In this document: positions 36,650-47,800 of the stretch, piece by piece
How the letters are laid out: each line of letters opens with the position of its first letter
Numbering within the stretch: the first letter of the stretch is position 1
Assembly: GCA_028551475.1 (NCBI GenBank)
Contig: CM052356.1
Coordinates: 15,279,884 to 15,343,883, forward strand
Source: Casuarina equisetifolia
Lineage: Eukaryota; Streptophyta; Magnoliopsida; Fagales; Casuarinaceae
Reading direction: 5' to 3'
Length of the DNA stretch: 64,000 bases
The notes under the pieces: model-generated
Seen by the model: only the letters and a program-made list of their open reading frames with translations
What the model was told of the DNA's origin: nothing
The model's database searches: none
Translations under genes and position numbers: made by a program

Positions 36650-37420
36650 ACGACTTGGGGGGACAAACTGCTGCAGTAGGAAGTGGACGACCAATTTTGG
36701 AGACTCGTTGGGTTAAGTGCATCTCGGATTCTATTGGGATCACAAGTCCATATTACAGTTTACATGTTAGGTGTAATGACTCCCACGAAGGTTATTTTCA
36801 GGGCATCAAGGGCATTGCATTCCGCATAATGACTATTTTGTTCCGCTAATTTGTGCATTTCTGGGCCACTGTCGGGGCATAAGTCGTCTGAAAACATCCC
36901 AAATTACTCTTAGGCCCCGAATTTTGTCCAGAATTCCGCTCATTTTCAGGGCCAGAAGGAGGACATTCATTCGCGCCCAAATTCATATATTTTGGGAGTT
37001 AGCATTGTGGCTTTTGTTGACAGTTCTGCCCTAAAAATTGAAACACTTCAAGCCGATTGTGGGGGCATAACTCGTCATTCTGGATAACTGAATCACGGTG
37101 GTGCCCGGAAAACCGTACAGATTTCATCCCATCTGTGGCGGTAAAAGAGACATTTCACTGTGTTTTGACAGAAATTCTGTTTTGCCTCAATATTTGGGGG
37201 CATTATTATCATTTGTTAGGATACATAATATTTGGGGGCTCACGTTTAGAACGCCGCTATGCTTTATCTACTCTTCCCCGCCTGCTTGTATGGTACGGAG
37301 GCATGGGTTTCGAGTTGAAAGGAATGAGAAGAAGATAATACGTGTCCGGTACCAAGGAATTACAAAACGCAGAGAGTTTGCCCACCTACCAATTGGAACG
37401 ATCTAACATAACTTCCTTCA
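36650..37420. other. GC-richer island with repeated GGGGCATAA-CTCGTC motif
   Basis: A block clearly richer in G and C than its flanks. The phrase GGGGCATAAGTCGTC (36874) recurs as GGGGGCATAACTCGTC (37061), and GGGGGCATTATTATC appears at 37195. Related sentences such as TTTTCAGGGC also recur. It has no long coding frame with a recognisable product. It may be a decayed non-coding mobile element or a GC-rich satellite scrap. Confidence 0.4.
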
Positions 37421-38233
37421 AGCTTTTCTTCCGGTAAAATGGGTAATCTTTAAGAGTTTTCGGAATTACTCATTTTAAATCGAATTAACACATCATCCAG
37501 CAATTAAAGCGATCAGTTACACCCATGATAAATGAGAGTTTGGTGAACGGTGAATGTCACTTCAATTTTCTCCATATAAACAAGACAAAGACAAGTTCAA
37601 GTGATAAGATTGCTACGGTTTCCTTCACTCGGCTGATTTGTCAAACTCCATATTTCCTATTCAGACCAATTATTCAACTGTAAGAATAAAAATATAGCGT
37701 GAAAACCTTTGGACTTGTGGTTGAATTGCTTCGGGATAGTGTGAAAACCTGCTTGGGATAAGAATATAGGCCGCGCGTTCACATTTGAATGCTCCTAATA
37801 TTCTTTCCAATGTCGTTGTCAAAAGGACAAAAAAAAAAAAAAAGAGGGGCAAATGAACACAATTCAAAGTTTATGATTGGCTTGAGAAGAAATTCCTATG
37901 CTAAAGATTAGGTATATTAGAAATAGGTTTAAAGTCTAATAAAAAATTAATTCAAGAATTGAGGGATGCTTTTACATATTTAAACACTATTTAAGGTTCA
38001 ATCTTTTTAGGCTAAGACTTTTGTCTCTTACAATACCCAATCTTCATATTTGGACTAGGTGGAATAGATGCTCCCCATGCATTAAAACATGCTTAAAGAG
38101 TCCAAGTTGAACAAGAGGTACAAGTTAAAGTTAATACTTTAGAATGTTCATTTTTAATAAAAAGTTAACTTAGGAATAGAAAGTCATTTCTTTCATACAT
38201 AAAATATTTTCAAACAAAACTTTAACAACTTAA

Positions 38234-38606
38234 TAGTAAAGAAGAAATCACAAAAGTACACATCACCAAGGTCCATGTGACCAGCCAACCCATGCAAATA
38301 TCCAAATTCAAAAGCTAGCTAAGGACATGAATCTCAAGGCTTCTCAAGTTAGAATTCATATTAGTTGTAGCATATGTGTCACCTTTGCACAACTTGCTAA
38401 AGCTTATTGAAAATTGTGATAGCATAGGCTTTTGATTACTTGAATTAGTTCTTCCACTTTGTATACACACAAACTACAATTGTAAAGAGTTGAGCTAGTA
38501 ACATAAGATATGACCTAGGATTTCTTCAATTCTTTCATTTTTTTTCATTTCTCTTTCTTTCCATTTTGGTTGGCAGTCTTATCTTCTTTGGCATTTTTTT
38601 TCCCTT
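38234..38606 (+). repeat. Left LTR of the old copia element
   Basis: It aligns by eye with 43181-43577: shared blocks include AAAGAAGAAATCACAAAAG, GGACATGAAT, GGCTTCTCAAG, AAAATTGTGATAGCATAGGC, TTGATTACTTG and TTAGTTCTTCC. Many substitutions and small length changes separate the two copies. Confidence 0.8.
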
Positions 38607-40119
38607 ATGGTATCAAAGTCACATAAGATGAGCTTGTAAGATCTTACATCAAACTATGGCCTCTTCCATGTCTAATGAACAAGTGAATCCTAAGCAAACT
38701 AGTGATTCCTTTATTCTCAACACTCCTTTAAACCCTTTATTCTTTTTTACTCCCATGCCTTCATGCCTTACTCTTGGCTTCAAACTTAAAAGGTTAAACT
38801 ATATCATTTCAAAAACAAGGTTGCTTCCATTTTTTTGGACTAGCCATCAATTCCATGCCTACCTTTGTTTACAATCCAAAGACAATCCATTGGCACCATT
38901 TTGAATATCCCCAATTTAGCCTACGATTAATGACTAAGCTGTGACTAGATGGCTATCACCTGGATATTGAGTACCATTTCAAAATCCAATTGTCTATCTG
39001 GTCTTTAAACACTTTACTTTAGCTACTACATGGGTAGCATTAGCAACATCCTTTAAGAATCAATCAATTGCTTAACTGAGTTCATTATGGATGCATTTTA
39101 GAATTTACACAAAAGGGCTTCCATCATCACTAACTTCATCCACTAGATTGACCTTATCAATGACTAGATAGAAGTCATTAGCAAACTAATATCTAACAAT
39201 GAGTACCTAGCCTATGTTTTTCATGGGTTAGACCTAAATACACATTGTTGTTGCTGTACAATCACTCATTAGCACATTTATGTATTCATTGTTGTCACCT
39301 AGCCTTATCGTGAACCCATTACATATGCCTAAGCTGCTAAAGATCCCCATTGACATCTTTTCATAAATGAAGATTTAGTTCTCATTGATAATCGTATTTA
39401 GGATTTAGTTCTTCTTCTCACTTATTCCCTTTTTATTGGTTGCAAATAAATTTTTAGGATGAATCTTCATTCAAATGGTTCATTGGAATGCTACAAAGCT
39501 TGTTATATCACCAAGGGATTTAATCAACAACCAAGCATTGATTATAATGCTTTAGCTCCATGGCCAAAGCTATTACAATTTGTACTATCTCGGCACTTTC
39601 ATATTTTCACAAATGCACTCTTGGGAAACTTGATATGCAAAATATCTTTTTTCATGATAATCTTATAAAGAAGGTCTCCATGTAGCAACTCCTTGGTTTT
39701 GTGGATGTCACTCATCCTCATTGTATGTGTCACCTTCACAAGTCTTTATCTGGCCTCAAACAAACTCTTCATGCTTGGTACAAATGGTTTAGCTCCCTTT
39801 TAACACAACAACTTCATTACTTCTTGTGCTAATTTCTCTCTTCATCCTTCATGGTAACACCTATAGTATTTTCTTTATTATGTTCCTAAATAAAATTATT
39901 CTAATGACTCTCTTACCTTTTCCATCCTACCCTTGTTGGCTATTATTTAATATGAATTTTTAATCAAAGTTTAAGACCTATTTTATTACTTCCTCAATAT
40001 TGAAGCCCAACCTATGTCTTAAGGTCTCTTCCTTAATCAGACATTTTAAAATATAAAAAAATGGATAAAGTCCTAACAAGTTTTATATATTATCAAGGCT
40101 AGGTAGAACAACCATACCA

Positions 40120-42600
40120 TGTCAATTTGGATAATCCTAAACTTAACCCATATATCATATGACCCTAATAAAAAGAGAAGGGAAGAGAATAATGCATGTC
40201 TAGGAGATGTTAGCTTAACCCCAACAACATAAAGTTTGAAGAAGTATGAAATATATTAAGACATCCAAAATACAGACTTATCTAAAGAGTAATATGAATT
40301 GAGTTAACCATGTAGAGTGGTTATGGCTCTTCCCTAGCAACCACCAGTGTAGTGCTAGTCTTTTGAAATGTGTAAAGGCTAGCAATAGCAAAAACCTAAG
40401 AATCCAAGTTAGAACTTAATGAGGCTTCTTGGTTGGTCTGACATATTTGTTACTTAGTTCCTTTTCTCTTACCTTTTCTTCTACCATATGAGATTCTACT
40501 TTTACCTTAACCTTTTTTTTTTTAACTCTTATGTCTTCATGAAGAGCTATTTTTCTCTCCTCTAATCTTTCTAGTTGCTCAATACTATGTTGGTTGTTTG
40601 ACATTTCAAAATTTTGTGTTTGCTCTTGCTAATAAGCCTTTATGGCATTGTTCAAGTAGGTGGTTGCCCATCTTATTGTTCTAATTCAACCTTTTTAGCC
40701 TTTTTAATATTTTCTTTTAATCTTATGCCATCTAAGAGCACTTATATGCTTCCATTATCTTAATGTCCAAGCTTTGCTAAGGAAGTTTGACAATTAGTTT
40801 GCTTCATTTATGTCTTTGGGGTAGCAATGTGATCTTGTAGACCCATCTTGTTGGCATTTTTGCAAATAGTTAGTGGTCCTTCATAAAACAACCCTTCATC
40901 CACAATGGTTTGTACTTTTTCCTTTTGATTTCCTTAAACACCATTTCAACCACTTCCTCATCCACATTGTTAAACTTTGAAAGAGTTTTCAATTTTCACA
41001 ACAATGGCCTATTTTTCAATAATTAAAAGGCCACCAACTATTGAAGTTACCTTTTTTCAAACATTTCCTCAAGTAGGTGGCATTTGCTTCTATAGTTGAC
41101 CATTTCCTTAAGCAACTAGTGTGCTCTTTGCCTCAACTCCTAGGTCCTTTGCACTTAAAGCTAATCAAGACAATGAAAACCTTTCCATAATATTTTTCTT
41201 CTTTTTAGATAACTTAATTTTTTTCCTTGGCTAAGAGGCTTCCTCCAATATACCTAGATCTTTTTTAGCATTCCATTCTTAAAGTTTTTAGCAAGCTTTT
41301 AACTTATGCCTTTTGATGTGGCAAAACAAATAGAACCCTAGATTTGTTTTATATATAATCTTTTGTAGTTTAACACATATTCAAGGGGCAACTAGGTGCT
41401 TTAATTTTTGAGTCCTTATGTCATTCAAAGGAACTACCCTAACATGTTAGCTCTAGCTTTTAAAATGATAGGATTTTGTTATGGAAGCAAAAGACCCAAA
41501 AGACAAATCCATGTCACCATAAACCATGAGTGCTTGTGTTTGTAGAAATCATTTTTTCATCAAAACAATAGAACCTTTGATTATTGAATACTTCAAATTT
41601 CTTTCCTAAAGTACCTATAAAGTCCTTGAATTGCAATTAAATACAAATATACCTATAATTGAGCAATCTCATTATGGCTAGTTAAGACAAGCCACGAGTT
41701 TCATTAATATGTTTATCAAATCTATTTATCAAAGGGAGGTTTAGGTTAAATTAACAATTAGGGTAAGCTTGTCATGAGCAATGCTTTGATTTTATTCCTT
41801 CATGGAGAAAACTAATTATGGTTTGCCCTTACACCTCACTAAAAGCTTATGTTCAATTTGTATCAAAATGATATTTGCAATGAGGTGAGTGGGATGGATG
41901 CAGAAGATTGTGATGGCCTTAGGACAAAGCAATATAAGGGATCTAAGAATGGAGAGGCTATTATCCTTAAGTTAAGGCTATCCTCAAATGCCTTTTGGCC
42001 AAATTGGTTAGTGGTGGTCACTTGGAACAGCCTTCCAACCTTTTGAAAAGAGAATTGGTATTACTGTGAAAGTTGGAGTCATCTTTGCAAGATTTAAATC
42101 TTATGAGAGTGGTATTTAAAGTGCTTTCAATGGAAAGGTTTAAAGGATGTGGAAACAAAAGGGAAGGCAATAATATATCCCAGTGGCCTTTCAATCAAGG
42201 GGTTTTTTTTATAGCCCATCGACGTCATTGAAAACAACAATTTGGGATTTTTTTTTTTTTGGAACTTTCTAACTAAAGGCATTAGGTTTCTTCTTAATGT
42301 GACGTTTGGGTTCTTGGAAATCCTTTCTTTGGCAACCAAAGTGGGAAAGGGTTTAAATATAACCATTATGTGGTGGACACAAGATTGTATGGGGGCCCAA
42401 GTTGAAAGCATTTAGAGAAAAAGGTGGGTTTTTGGGGGTTTTTTTTATCATCCAAATTTTATCCTTGACATTTTGGTAAGGACCAAGATGACTAAAGCTT
42501 AAGCTATTTTTGCTCATTGCACTGTGGACTCTCCACCTTTTGTTCACTATGGTCATCACTTTCCAAATCCTACTCTCTATAAAAGCACAATTGAAGTTCT
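40120..42600. other. Probable nested insertion in the old copia element
   Basis: This stretch separates the RT middle from the RT end/RNase H of the surrounding element and shows no copia protein. On the minus strand a Lys/Glu-rich frame (40416-40604, LEERKIALHEDI) and the ORF 42127-42411 occur, but neither resembles a known transposase to me. Its own termini were not found, so the limits are approximate. Confidence 0.4.
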
Positions 42601-43180
42601 TTTTATCTTACTCTTGCCAAAGTTTGATATTTCTCATGTTGTTAATATAGCCTACCAATTCATGCATGGCTTTACTATTTATCATTGACAAGCCATCAAG
42701 CAAATCCTATGCTTCCTCATTAACACAACTTAACATCGTATTCACTTGACTAAAAGCTTATTCATTGATCTTCATGCCCTTATAAATGCAAGATAGGACT
42801 ATACTAATGATGATTGTTAATCTATTAGTGGTTTCTATTTTTTTGGACACCAACTTAACTTCATGGAGCTCCCATAAACAATATATGGTGTCACACTCCA
42901 ATACCAAGTTAGAATACAAAAGTCTTGTTGACACTTTGGTGTAATAATTTGTTTGTGGTCTATCTCATTACTAACATTGCCTTTTAGGCTTGTCCTAAAA
43001 ATGTAGAAATCAACTATCATTTTATTTGAGAATAGGTTTCCAGGCAATAACTTCATGTTCAATGTATCTCTTTTATTGACCAAATCGCTAATATATTCAC
43101 GAAATAACTATCCATTGCTTGTTTTCGCCATCTAGAGTACAAGTTGATGATGTGTCGTACCTCATCACCTTGCAAGGGAA

Positions 43181-43577
43181 TATTAAAGAAGAAATCACAA
43201 AAGCCCATGTCACCGAGGCCCATGCAACCTGATATCTAACCGGGTCATGCGAATGTCCAGATTCAAGGGCTAGTTGAGGACATGAATGCTAGGGCTTCTC
43301 AAGATAGAGTTCACACAAGTTGCTTCTCATGTGTCACCTCCACAAAATCTACCAGAATTGACCGAAAATTGTGATAGCATAGGCCCTTGATTACTTGTAT
43401 TAGTTCTTCCCCTTTATATACACATGGATTGCTATTGTAAAGAGCCCGAGCTGGCAAAATAGAAAACAGCCCAAAGAGTTTTTAACTCTTTCCTATGTTC
43501 TCACTTCCTTTTCTATTTGTCTTAGCTAGAAGTCCCATATTCTTTGGCAAGTCCTTATTTTTTTGTTTCTTTACTCA
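43181..43577 (+). repeat. Right LTR of the old copia element, near the PSK promoter
   Basis: It begins TATTAAAGAAGAAATCAC after a G-rich stub (CAAGGGAA) that would be the polypurine tract. It ends near 43577, about 245 bp before the TATA box of the phytosulfokine gene. Its CTTTATATACAC segment near 43411 is TATA-like. Confidence 0.8.
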
Positions 43578-43822
43578 ATATTTTCATCATATGTTCTTAT
43601 CAGTAATTATTGTTTTTATTTTTAGCTTGTGAAAGATGTAAAATTTTTATGAAAGTTGTCTTAGTATGGCCTCCTTTTCTAACCTCAGAGTGCGTCACAA
43701 GGGACATCGAGATAGTGGATGTTTTTTGGCAGTGCTAATCAGGTCCACAAGTTTTACCCGATTCCACTGCTGGAGAACGAATTTGACGTTACCTAATCAC
43801 CTTTTGCGGAACCCTCTTGGTC

Positions 43823-43829
43823 TATAAAT
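43823..43829 (+). promoter_or_regulatory. TATA box of the phytosulfokine gene
   Basis: TATAAAT, 66 bp before the ATG, giving a short leader with a start site expected near 43855. Confidence 0.75.
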
Positions 43830-43894
43830 TCAGCAACCGGCAGCACTGGCCTCCCAGGTAAAGAGATCCAGTGAATGCAAATCACAAGAAGACC

Positions 43895-44234
43895 ATGTCG
43901 AAGGTCAGCACCCTCTTCACCATCGCCCTCCTCATCAGCTTTGTACTAACCCAAGCCGCTCGTCCGGGGCCCTCAGCCAGAGAATCTCTGGTTGAAGCCC
44001 AACATGGGGTACGTCCATCCAGAATTCTGTACCTTCTCCGGTTATCTTCTCGTTTCATGCAGCTCTTCTCATTAAGTCTCGTTTATTTTTCTTGAAACAC
44101 AGGATGTTAAAGAGACCGCCAAGCTTGACGACGGTTGCGAAGGAGAAGGGAAAGAAGAGTGCTTGGCGAGGAGGACACTCTCGGCTCAGCTGGACTACAT
44201 CTACACGCAGAAGCAGCCGAAGCAGAAGCCTTGA
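43895..44234 (+). CDS. PSK: Phytosulfokine precursor (prepro-PSK), two exons
   Basis: A two-exon gene (43895-44008 and 44103-44234; intron 44009-44102 with GTACGT...ACACAG) for an 81-residue secreted precursor of the peptide hormone phytosulfokine. Residues 1-22 form a signal peptide (MSKVSTLFTIALLISFVLTQA). The C-terminal half has the family's conserved acidic/cysteine block (C-EGEGKEECLARRTLSAQLDYIYTQKQ), with the five-residue hormone YIYTQ at residues 70-74 preceded by LD, the subtilase cleavage context. In the family the two tyrosines are sulfated by TPST and the free peptide is sensed by PSKR receptor kinases to promote cell growth and dampen immunity. The length matches known precursors (about 75-90 residues). 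The start is the ATG after GACC; the earlier ATG at 43875 is in another frame. AATAAA lies at 44320. Confidence 0.95.
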
Positions 44235-44319
44235 ACTTCTTCTACCTTCTATGTTCTCTAAGCAGCCCTTACCGAGAAATCACTGTAACTGTACTGCTCT
44301 AAGTTGGTGTAAATCAAAT

Positions 44320-44325
44320 AATAAA
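44320..44325 (+). terminator. Polyadenylation signal of the phytosulfokine gene
   Basis: AATAAA, 86 bp after the stop codon, at the usual distance for a near-upstream element in plants. Confidence 0.5.
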
Positions 44326-44470
44326 TGAAGTGTGCTGGTTGATATGCATGTTCTAAATGTATTCAAATCTTGGGTTGTCTTAGATTTGATCTTCCATTAA
44401 AAATTCTATGTTTAATCCTTGATCCAAGATGGAACTTGTGATCAAAGAACAGCAGCCTTAAAACGTGCTT

Positions 44471-44805
44471 TTACTTCTCATCATAGACCCGTGGTTTGCC
44501 TTCATGAATAAGGAAGAATGTTTGCAAGTATTGGATTTCATAACTCGTCCACATGCCCAACTGCTCAAATCTGGACCCTTGCCCCACTGGATGGTGCCTT
44601 TCGTCCTTTCTGTCTAACCGAAAGAGAGTAACGCGGTTTTCCGATGCTTCTGGAGTCATTACAGCGTGTTGAAAAGCTAACAAACTGTGCCAAACTAGTT
44701 CATCATAGAACGTCTTAAATAGATGTAGAAAAAATGCATTATTTGATATGAAAATTGACCTGAATTTGAAGTGTTCAAAGCTTGTTAATTTTCGTTTTCT
44801 TCATA
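44471..44805 (-). CDS. Exon-like open frame, product not recognised
   Basis: The minus strand stays open for about 110 codons and ends at the TAA 44471-44473. The portion from about 44720 to the stop has protein-like composition (YDELVWHSLL, MTPEASENRV, GSRFEQLGMWTSYE, HEGKPRVYDEK). There is no clear start: an ATG lies only at MTPEAS, and no good splice acceptor is seen. It could be the last exon of an unrecognised gene or a decayed fragment of one. The complementary plus frame is also partly open (NKEECLQVLDF), so strand is not certain. It belongs to no family I know. Confidence 0.22.
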
Positions 44806-44809
44806 AATA

Positions 44810-47800
44810 TTCTTCTATTTCCGAACTTGGTGTGTTCGATGGAACTCAAGATTCAGCTTGAAATATTAAAGTAGGTACCTTAATCATCATCAACCACCCA
44901 TATTCTAGGTCTGAGTTCAACACTATATTCCCAAACCATTCTATACCTTAAACAAACAAACAAATAAATAAAAAGAACAAAAAAAGAAAAGAAAAGAAAA
45001 GACGCCTGGCCTCAAGACCTTAGCGAGAAATTAGGACATATAGGAGGTCCAACAAATAAGATACATATGAATAAGATACTTTTACAACATGTTGCAACTA
45101 GCTTTCAACCTGAATAATCGGTGGAAAATCATTTTCTTTTGTACAAGAAAAAATGCCTCATGTTTTCAGTCCAATCATTTTGGCTTAATTTCTTTTCGCT
45201 AGAAGTGATAATTGCCAGCATAATCGACATTTTGGTTTGACATTCATTTTTATATGTTCTTTCCTTTCTTACTGACCCATTTTAAGATTAGAAGTTGGAT
45301 ACTTTGTAACAGAGTTCAGAAACGCGACATCATCACAGTCTGAACACGACTTTCATATACAGAGTATTAGAAGAAGCAAAGTACAACTAAACTGCCTGAA
45401 AATGCTTGTCGACCTTCCCCAGTCACAAAAAAAAATGTTTTAAATCATCCGCCAATGAGATTCAGCTTTGGTGGACTGAGAAATGGAAGGCCACTAGTAC
45501 ACTTGTTTTTTGGGTCAAATCAGGTCTGCAGAAGCAATTATTAACCTCTTAGTTGGGTTGTAATGGATTATCACACACAGACAATTTTCAAGAAGCAGCT
45601 GCTAAAATCCAAATCTCTCAGTTGCCAAAGCGAAAACCAGATTCAAAGACGCCTGAGACAATTTGTCAATCCCGTCGTTTTCTAGAGTCAAGACAGCAAA
45701 TGAGTTGTAACTACTGGTTTTACTTTCATAGCATAGCATGACGTGGGGATGCTGGCTTTCTGCTGTTCTTTTGAACTCTGGTGAGATTTAAGGCGATCTC
45801 TTCGGAATTTACTCATAAAATATGAATCATAACTGCTGCATGATAGATTTTGTTTGAGAGCTTACTATTTCTTGTGAGGAAAAAGACATATCTCTTATTT
45901 TTTATTAAAAAAATCAAATTTAAATTTAAATAATGTAAAAATGTTTGTACCAAATATTTGTTTACAAGAAAAGGAATATTGCATTTGAACCAAATTTTGA
46001 CAGCAAGAGTACACCACCGACCACCTAATCTTGTAGGCCTTCTGTAGGAGATGGCCGTGTCGGCTTTAATGTGAAACACACCATTTTCAACGGACTTCAT
46101 CCTCAATGATATAGCATGAGCTCGATGACCCAACTCTTACGGAAACATGCTTTTACTAGGTACAAGATAACACAAGACAAATCAAAAAACCCCAAAAATT
46201 GCAATAATACCAATTTTCTATGAATGTGTTGCCAGTTCTATTTTGTCATTGCAGAGCACGTCCCCCGTACTGGGAGATAACTTGACCGTGAAAACCGCCG
46301 CAACAAAACATTTCTGCTACTCCCTATCTATGAGTTGACTACATTTATGAGCTGCTGTAACTTCTCATCTTCAATCCTCACGAGCCAAGAGTACCGAATC
46401 TGAACATCTAGTCATGTCGTGCCTTGCATCCTGCCTTAAGTTGCAAAAAGCATTGCAAATTGCCAATTGTAGACCATATCATTATAATTCCAGCAAAATC
46501 CGCACGAGGAGACGGCTGAAAGACTCCAACCCACTGATAGGTGTATACTTTGTTGTTTTAATATACTTTCAACGCCTCATGTCAGTAAATTACTCTGCTG
46601 ACAGAACTGTGGACGCGGGCAGTGCTTAGTATTGGAAAGATACGGTCAAAAAGGATTACTTAACTTTTTATCGGTTCAAGTGATGGGAACAGGAACAATC
46701 ACTACCAGGAAACCTACTTTGTGGCAGTTCGTGCGAAGATTTAAGTGTGCATAATGTTAGGTCAGGAGGCAGTTCATTCCACCCATTCTGGAATCAGACC
46801 CTCCCACAAAGCTGCATAATCCATACCCAGAATATTTACAATTCATTCCTCTCACTATGTATAGATCATGAATAGTAAAAAACATAACATAATGAATTGA
46901 TAAAAAGATAATTAAAACTCCATTTGTCGGCGAAGTAGTGGAAACTGGAACAATCACTACCAAGAAGCCTATTTTGCGGCAGTTATGTGTGCAAAATAAG
47001 TGCGCCTATCAGTAGGTCAACTTAGAGTAGTTCATTCAACCCATTCAGGATTGGAACTTTCCCACTCAGACTCTGCAATTCTTATAGCCACTTCCAGAAA
47101 TCAGAAAGTAACAGCTCTTCCAAGGTCCCAAAATTATAACACATTGTTCTTTCTTTCGAAGCATTTGACCACCTACCACATGCCACCTGTTCCCTTTCCC
47201 AGCCACAACTTTTTCCCCTAAAAAAATCTGAATCAGGGAATGTACCTGGCAACGGAGTACTGTATGAAGTAAAGACCTGGGAATACCTTTTCTAAGCATG
47301 CATTATCATCGTGTTTAATGATATTACATTGATCAATAGCCTATAATCACAGCCTTTCGGCAGACTACATGAAACTAAAACAAAAATACAGTTAGCATGT
47401 CTAGGGATCTCTAGAACCAAGCTCCCAAAGCACAATTTAAGGTATGTTTATCCAAAAACAAAGAAAGACATCACTCAATGCGTAAGTAAAATAGCTAGAA
47501 AGAGAAAATTATGAGACATCTCAGCCAAGGAAATCTAATTGTAGAAGGTTAAGAGATCATGAATACATGTATAAGGGAGTGTATTGAAAACAATGGGTTA
47601 AGATTAGACATCCAATCCCATTTTATACTTTCCATGAAAAGGTTAGGGTGGAACCACCAAGAAGGTTCGGAGAACTCTCCCAAAAATCTCAGGCAACAGA
47701 AGACACTAGAATATCTATCAACAAGACATGAAATAAGATCTGGCCCCTGTATTGCACCAATGCAGTAACAAAACTTTACTGAAGGGTTGAAACAATGAAA

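Larger units (their letters stand above)
32480..38233. other. AT-rich intergenic region without a recognised gene
   Basis: About 5.7 kb. It contains a two-copy ~90-bp tandem repeat (36001-36170), an AAG microsatellite (36625-36647) and a GC-richer repetitive island (36650-37420). Open frames at 33990-34443 and 34941-35387 lack family resemblance. The rest is low-complexity AT-rich DNA. Confidence 0.55.
38234..43577 (+). mobile_element. Very old Ty1/copia element with nested insertion
   Basis: Borders are set by diverged LTRs at about 38234-38606 and 43181-43577. A primer-site-like TGGTATCAAAGTC follows the left LTR at 38608. Recognisable parts are a gag-like start (from about 38656, ASSMSNEQVNP), an RT segment (about 39450-40090, with LHSNGSLECYKACYITKGFNQQ-like and LSGLKQ-like blocks), and an RT end plus RNase H with C-terminal tail (about 42640-43160). 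Between about 40120 and 42600 no copia protein is recognisable, which suggests a nested insertion of about 2.5 kb. The element is heavily broken throughout, with many interruptions, and its strongly diverged LTRs indicate great age. Confidence 0.8.
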
